Source: Calliopsis andreniformis
Lineage: Eukaryota > Arthropoda > Insecta > Hymenoptera > Andrenidae
Direction: 5' to 3'
Length of the DNA: 64,000 nt
NCBI RefSeq assembly: GCF_051401765.1
Contig: NC_135073.1
Location: 9,734,001-9,798,000 of the forward strand
The translations under genes and the position numbers were made by a program. Under the pieces are notes generated by a model. It was not told the origin of the DNA. It saw nothing but the letters and a program-made list of their open reading frames with translations, and ran no database searches. Below, piece by piece: positions 60,301 through 64,000 of this stretch; positions within the stretch are counted from its first letter, which is position 1, and each line of letters opens with the position of its first letter.

Positions 60301-61437
60301 ACCCATTTTTCCAATATAGTAGTTTATATTATTAAATTTCCTTTACTTATATTTTGAAAAGAAGGAAATGGATTTGGGTTAGTCTACCTCTGAGGTACAG
60401 AATTGTAGCCTACTTTTAAGGCTAGAAGGATAAATCATACTTTCAGTGACTAATATCGTTATAATATTTCTTATTATCAGATTCTGTTCACTGTACTATA
60501 TCACCAAATTTTACATATTGAAACATTACGACCTTAGAATCGTAAATACTCTGTAGAATCACGTTCCTTCAACGAGATCCTCTACTTCTCTTTCTCAATT
60601 ATTTTTTTATTAAGTCAAAGAATGAGAAAACGTAGTCCACAATTGCAATGTAGTAGATGCAACAAAGTCCAGTCGTTAATTTCTGTACTGAATGACTGTT
60701 CGTGAAGCAGGATGAAAACGAAAGGAAGAAGCGGCTTTAAGCCCCGAGGAACGAAGTAGCGTGGGGCTGTCGCGGGATTGGATGAAATTAAGAGGGATAA
60801 GAAGATGGTACGTGACCTCGAGCAGTCGCCTCTTTACGTTCGTCAGTTCTGAAGGGATAACCGGGTTAGCCGAACAATGAAAGTAATCGAATTTAACGCC
60901 AACTCCTGAGTGCGCAGCCAGGATTTCCGGCAAGTGCGTTCGAAATTCATCGTCTTTCCGAAAGGGACAACAGCCGCCAAGTTGCCACCGTCGGTGAAAC
61001 GTCATCGTCAACAATCGATCGGTTTCAATAGAGACTTTCTTCCTCGATTTTGTACGTTCTGCAGATCGAACTATGTATCTATGTGACGATCATTAGCCAA
61101 CCTTATTAGATACAAAATATTACTGAATTTAAGAGACATAGAAAATTTATAATATCACAACACTTTAATAGTTCTATCGTGAATCCATCTATTTCAGTTA
61201 TTTTACATCTCCAATTGCTCAGTAATATGTGGAAATTAGCAGAATGCTAATGTTGCAATGGACAAAGTATGCGCCACAAAAGTACGTTCTTCATTTTTGG
61301 AACCCTACATGTTTCGCCCAATTTTATGTTCAGATGTCAAGCTGGTACCGGAAGATGTGTTGTGGACAAAGCTCACCGAAATCAATGTCAAGCGTGTCGT
61401 CTGAAGAAATGTATGCAGATGGGAATGAATAAAGATG
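51203..61437 (+). CDS. Hr51: Nuclear receptor Hr51 (unfulfilled; NR2E3/PNR class), 5' part with complete DNA-binding domain
   Basis: Transcription factor of nuclear-receptor subfamily NR2E; the fly orthologue acts in neurons and the vertebrate one in photoreceptors. Exons 51203-51346 (ATG at 51226), 55865-56288 and 61334-61437 join in phases 1 and 2 through good GT-AG sites. About 216 residues are encoded here: a His/Gln/Pro/Ser-rich N-terminus, residues 42-146 Ser/Pro/Gln-rich with a 14-Gln run, then zinc finger 1 ([21 protein letters not shown]-box [19 protein letters not shown]) and zinc finger 2 ([34 protein letters not shown]). Eight finger cysteines are intact. CNGCSG and the second-finger loop separate it from tailless and dissatisfaction. 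The hinge and ligand-binding domain are beyond 64000. Confidence 0.93.
51347..55428. other. Hr51 intron 1 (5' part)
   Basis: AT-rich with GC-richer blocks near 52010-52640 and 52800-53310, and 53560-53990; no exon recognised. Frames there overlap on both strands and lack domains. Confidence 0.5.
55429..55716. repeat. Perfect 8-bp microsatellite (GAATATTT)36
   Basis: 36 uninterrupted copies over 288 bp, with decayed versions on the left (TGAATTTTTGAATCTTTAAATC) and a break (GAATATCT) on the right. It ends 148 bp before the acceptor of Hr51 exon 2. On the minus strand it yields long artificial frames with an eight-residue repeat, which are not genes. Confidence 0.97.
55865..56288 (+). CDS. Hr51: Hr51 exon: Gln-rich region and first zinc finger
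   Basis: 424 bp after TTAATTTTCAG; donor ACAG|GTGAGT. It encodes [20 protein letters not shown], a Ser/Pro linker, the poly-Gln tract and zinc finger 1 through LIYR (split Arg codon). The intron just after the first finger is a usual position in NR2E genes. Confidence 0.93.
56083..56139 (+). repeat. Hr51: CAG/CAA repeat encoding poly-glutamine in Hr51
   Basis: 19 codons: four Gln, one His, fourteen Gln, mixed CAG and CAA. The mixture suggests selection for the amino-acid run rather than a pure expanding CAG tract. It ends 12 codons before the first zinc-finger cysteine region. Confidence 0.9.
57042..57512 (+). other. 156-codon open frame inside Hr51 intron 2, unknown
   Basis: ATG to TGA, rich in Arg, His and Tyr ([29 protein letters not shown]), in a locally GC-richer segment. 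No domain, splice or promoter support, and no similar frame elsewhere in the window. Could be chance, a relic of a retroposed or mobile ORF, or a nested gene. Confidence 0.2.
58209..58418 (+). other. 69-codon open frame inside Hr51 intron 2, unknown
   Basis: Reads [20 protein letters not shown], then [18 protein letters not shown] and [14 protein letters not shown]. It looks protein-like in residue mix, but a 117-codon minus frame (58028-58381) overlaps it. Not recognised; a conserved non-coding block or exon relic are alternatives. Confidence 0.2.
58864..59286. mobile_element. 423-bp element with roughly 55-bp terminal inverted repeats
   Basis: Left arm CTTTTAACAATTACCGTTGC, later CAGGTACGAACTAATGTATTT; right arm read in reverse CTTTTAACAATTCGCATTAA, later CAGGTACGAACCAATGTATTT. 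The arms match over about 55 bp with a few differences. The interior is AT-rich and non-coding. A non-autonomous DNA transposon of unassigned superfamily, in Hr51 intron 2. Confidence 0.8.
59440..60050. other. GC/CpG-rich block in Hr51 intron 2
   Basis: Dense CpG and overlapping frames on both strands (59455-59785 -, 59591-59851 +), which suggests base composition, not coding. May be an internal promoter or enhancer. Confidence 0.35.
61334..61437 (+). CDS. Hr51: Hr51 exon: second zinc finger
   Basis: 104 bp between TATGTTCAG and GAT|G|GTGAGT. It encodes the second finger up to MGMNKD and ends in phase 1; the family continues with an Ala/Val-Gln-Asn-Glu segment in the next exon, not in this window. 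KKCMQMG has Met where the family mostly has Leu. Confidence 0.93.
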
Positions 61438-64000
61438 GTGAGTAATTTAATTGACTATTATGGGGAGGGTTTGTTTTAGAACGAAACTCGACTTATCCTA
61501 TCATCTCCCTTTACCCGTTTAATATTCCTAGTTTGGGAAGAATGTTCTGTTTATTGGCCACGCGATGACGAAAAGATTGCGATGAAGCTTGAATCATTCA
61601 ATGTATCATGTCTATTGACAAATACTTGTAAAATTTACCCCCATAATAATGAAGCTGTTTGAAACATTGAAATGCATTTAGTACGAAAGATGTAAAAGCG
61701 AAAATTCTGAATTCAGTACGTACATTGAATATAAGATAGCTTATCGTTCAAGGAAGATCGTTCTAAATGAAGACTATTTTTTGTTTTGTTACAATTTAAA
61801 GAACATGTCTTTTCCACTTCATGGACGTCATACGGTGAGCATAAAACAATTTCTTTCTTAATCAATTACTATAAACTAATCATAGCTTTCGTTTTTAACA
61901 ATTCAAATATGATCTAGAAATTTTCTATGTCTTTCTAAATGTTGAGTAAATTAAAAATTAATGGAATTGAAGAAAATTTGAAGATAAGGATTAAAATATA
62001 TTTCAAAATATACATTTCATTAAAAATTTAGTTTTTTGGAAAAACAGTTAACACTAGAAATACCATCAATCATTGCATAATTGAAAATATTTTGTTACAC
62101 CACGAATCCTTATTCACCATACTCCATATCAAACGTTCGCAAAATTTATAACTAAAAATTTAGTACAGTCTTACCATATATTTTCTACGAAACATCAATT
62201 TCAGCTCTAATTCCGTATAAAAAAGAACTCAATGATGTCTATCCCATAAAGTGGAAAAAAGATTCAAATACGAAGGGTTAACACCCTCAACCCTGACGTT
62301 GACATAGACTGACTACTCGTTACTGCTACTCCAATTACTCTATGTCACAAAGTAGATACTATTTTAACAAACCATCCCCAAATGCATCACTCAGAACCTC
62401 ACAGAAACCAACAAAATTTTATTTTCAAAGAATTACCAACCATGAAATCGGTTGCATCCCTCGCCAGGGCGTTTGCTCTATCGAGAGGGAAGCTTTCCAT
62501 CGCGTGTGAAGGAGAAAAATATCCGTTTCAACGTTCACGAGGGTGGCGTTGTTCGATCGGCTATCGATACATTAGATTACCCGTTCTCGCAGGTGAACCT
62601 GTATTGTGGGAATCAATCAGCGCTCGCGACCTCCGTGGCGGGGAAAAGAACGGGATTCGAGCGAGGGTGTCCTTTATGTTCGCGACATAAATAACTGGAT
62701 AAAGGCGGGGCGCGATTGGCGCGGGTGCAGGTCTCCTTTGGTGGCAGCCTCCGATTCAACTCTTAATGCCTCTCGCTGAGCCCCGTGCGCACCTGCCACG
62801 GCGAAAGAGCACTTCCCCCTTTCCTTCCGTCTCCACCCCTCTCGTCCATCGGTCCCGCCATCCTCTAGCCTCGCGGAAACTCCTCTCGGGAGCGAAGCAA
62901 CTTTCTTATTGCCGAACTTGACGTCGTCAGAAGAAATACTTCCAATTGGATCTCGGTTCCCTTGGCGACCCGGTGCGCGACGACGTTTCTATGGAACGTC
63001 GCCCGTTTTCTCGGGGAAAATTAGATTCCCGAGCGTCGGGAGTTACGTTCGAGGGCGACGAGGAAGTGCCGCGAACTTCTTTGGCCCCGTGATTCGATTG
63101 CTCGCAAGGCGGCCTTCTGTGAAAGGGATCGGGTCTAAATCGCACCTCGAACTGTCGCGAAAGTTTTGGGGAGAACCATTGTCTGTCTTGGGCCCTTGTG
63201 AGGTTATTTTGGGAAATTGGTGGACCGATTTGCAGGAAATTTATGAGAGCGTTTATGTCCTAGAGAGATTGATTGCTTGGGTACGTGATCATTAAGAAGA
63301 TTGTAATTTTGAGAATCTGTTAAAATATTGAGTTGGGGTTCATAAACCTAAAGACATTAACTTTTAGCAGATGATATTACTATTTCTTTCATAATGATTC
63401 GTTTGGTAGTAGGTACTAAAATGTGTATAATTCTGTTATTTTTCACTGCTTCCTGCAATATATTTTTACTTTTGATGGCAGCTATAGTTTTCTAAATTCT
63501 CAATTCAATCAGGCGATCTAAATATCTCCCTTTGTTTTTAATAACACGAAAATCTAATAAAAGGAATCCCATACAAATGATTGTTCTTCCATGATACTTC
63601 TTCGATACCATTCAAATTATGTCATAGACGATTTTCATGTCAATGAAAACAGAGGCGACATTTAGGTGACCTGCTTTGGCTTGAACACCTTATACAGCAA
63701 AATGAAATCTAAGACACACTTCCCTTTCAGAATTTTCTAAAATCGAAATGATGTTAAAATTACCCATTACGATACACAATATTCCCTCATTATATCCTCT
63801 TTGCTATATTCATTACAGCTTAAAATTACTTCAAGCAAAGGTCTTATGCTTCTATGCACCATTAGGTACCCACATTTTTAATACAATTCAAATGATCTAC
63901 TGAGTACCTTAGTTGTCCTCAAAACTCGTCAACAACCCACGAGTCTATAACAAATAAATGTTATCTATTATATAATACTATAATCACTGTCTAGACGAAT
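61438..64000. other. Hr51 intron 3, open to the right edge
   Basis: No further Hr51 exon (hinge or ligand-binding domain) is recognisable. A GC/CpG-rich block at 62700-63290 carries a 128-codon frame (62909-63295 +) overlapped by an antisense one; neither has a domain. Confidence 0.55.

Larger units (their letters stand above)
56289..61333. other. Hr51 intron 2
   Basis: 5 kb intron splitting the two zinc fingers. It holds a long-TIR element (58864-59286), two open frames noted separately, and a GC/CpG-rich block at 59440-60050. No other exon recognised. Confidence 0.6.

Noticed and set aside
61334..61437. Assignment of the nuclear receptor to tailless or dissatisfaction
   Set aside because: The P-box CNGCSG and the second-finger [20 protein letters not shown] pattern fit NR2E3/Hr51, not the CDGC-type fingers of those relatives.

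Overview
This is a eukaryotic, almost certainly insect, window. It is AT-rich, has GT-AG introns of a few hundred bases to more than 5 kb, and long gene-poor stretches in which CpG-containing GC-richer blocks alternate with AT-rich DNA. The nuclear-receptor DNA-binding domain is of the insect Hr51/NR2E3 type. The abundance of CpG in an AT-rich background and the long intergenic spaces fit Hymenoptera (a bee or relative) best, but that placement is inference. No bacterial operon, tRNA, rRNA or CRISPR array was seen.

Three protein-coding genes can be read with confidence. (1) At the left edge, on the minus strand, are eight exons (25-3809) of a secreted ADAMTS-like/papilin-type matrix protein: the ADAMTS spacer domain, a short linker, then thrombospondin type-1 repeats running off the left end. 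Its N-terminal exons were not found; a signal-peptide exon at 16247-16300 is a candidate. (2) At 45675-46674 (+) lies a two-exon short-LID adenylate kinase of 239 residues with an MGNC start suited to acylation and several substituted active-site residues. (3) From 51203 (+) come the first three coding exons of the nuclear receptor Hr51 (unfulfilled, NR2E3/PNR class): a variable Pro/Gln-rich N-terminus and both zinc fingers. The ligand-binding domain lies beyond the right end.

The most unusual region is 36.9-43.7 kb. It is a 6.5 kb array of related modules (called A, B, C, D here), packed with short inverted repeats and resembling a structured non-coding RNA locus more than a protein gene family. 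Ten copies of one hairpin (16-19 bp stem, 6-nt loop) recur. By hand count their imperfect pairs are about 20 A.C/C.A against one T.G, which is what a minus-strand RNA using G.U wobble pairs would leave. A minus-strand CCAAT/TATA promoter followed by an exon-like segment with a GTAAGT donor sits at the right end (43737-43522), pointing into the array. I know of no described RNA family matching it.

Mobile or repeat DNA: two TA-flanked MITE-like elements (19254-19451, 32948-33158), one TTAA-associated piggyBac-like MITE remnant (44031-44135), a 423-bp long-TIR element inside an Hr51 intron, a 288-bp run of a perfect 8-bp microsatellite just before Hr51 exon 2, and several small tandem repeats. 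The stretches 3.8-36.7 kb and 46.7-51.2 kb otherwise hold no gene I can support.
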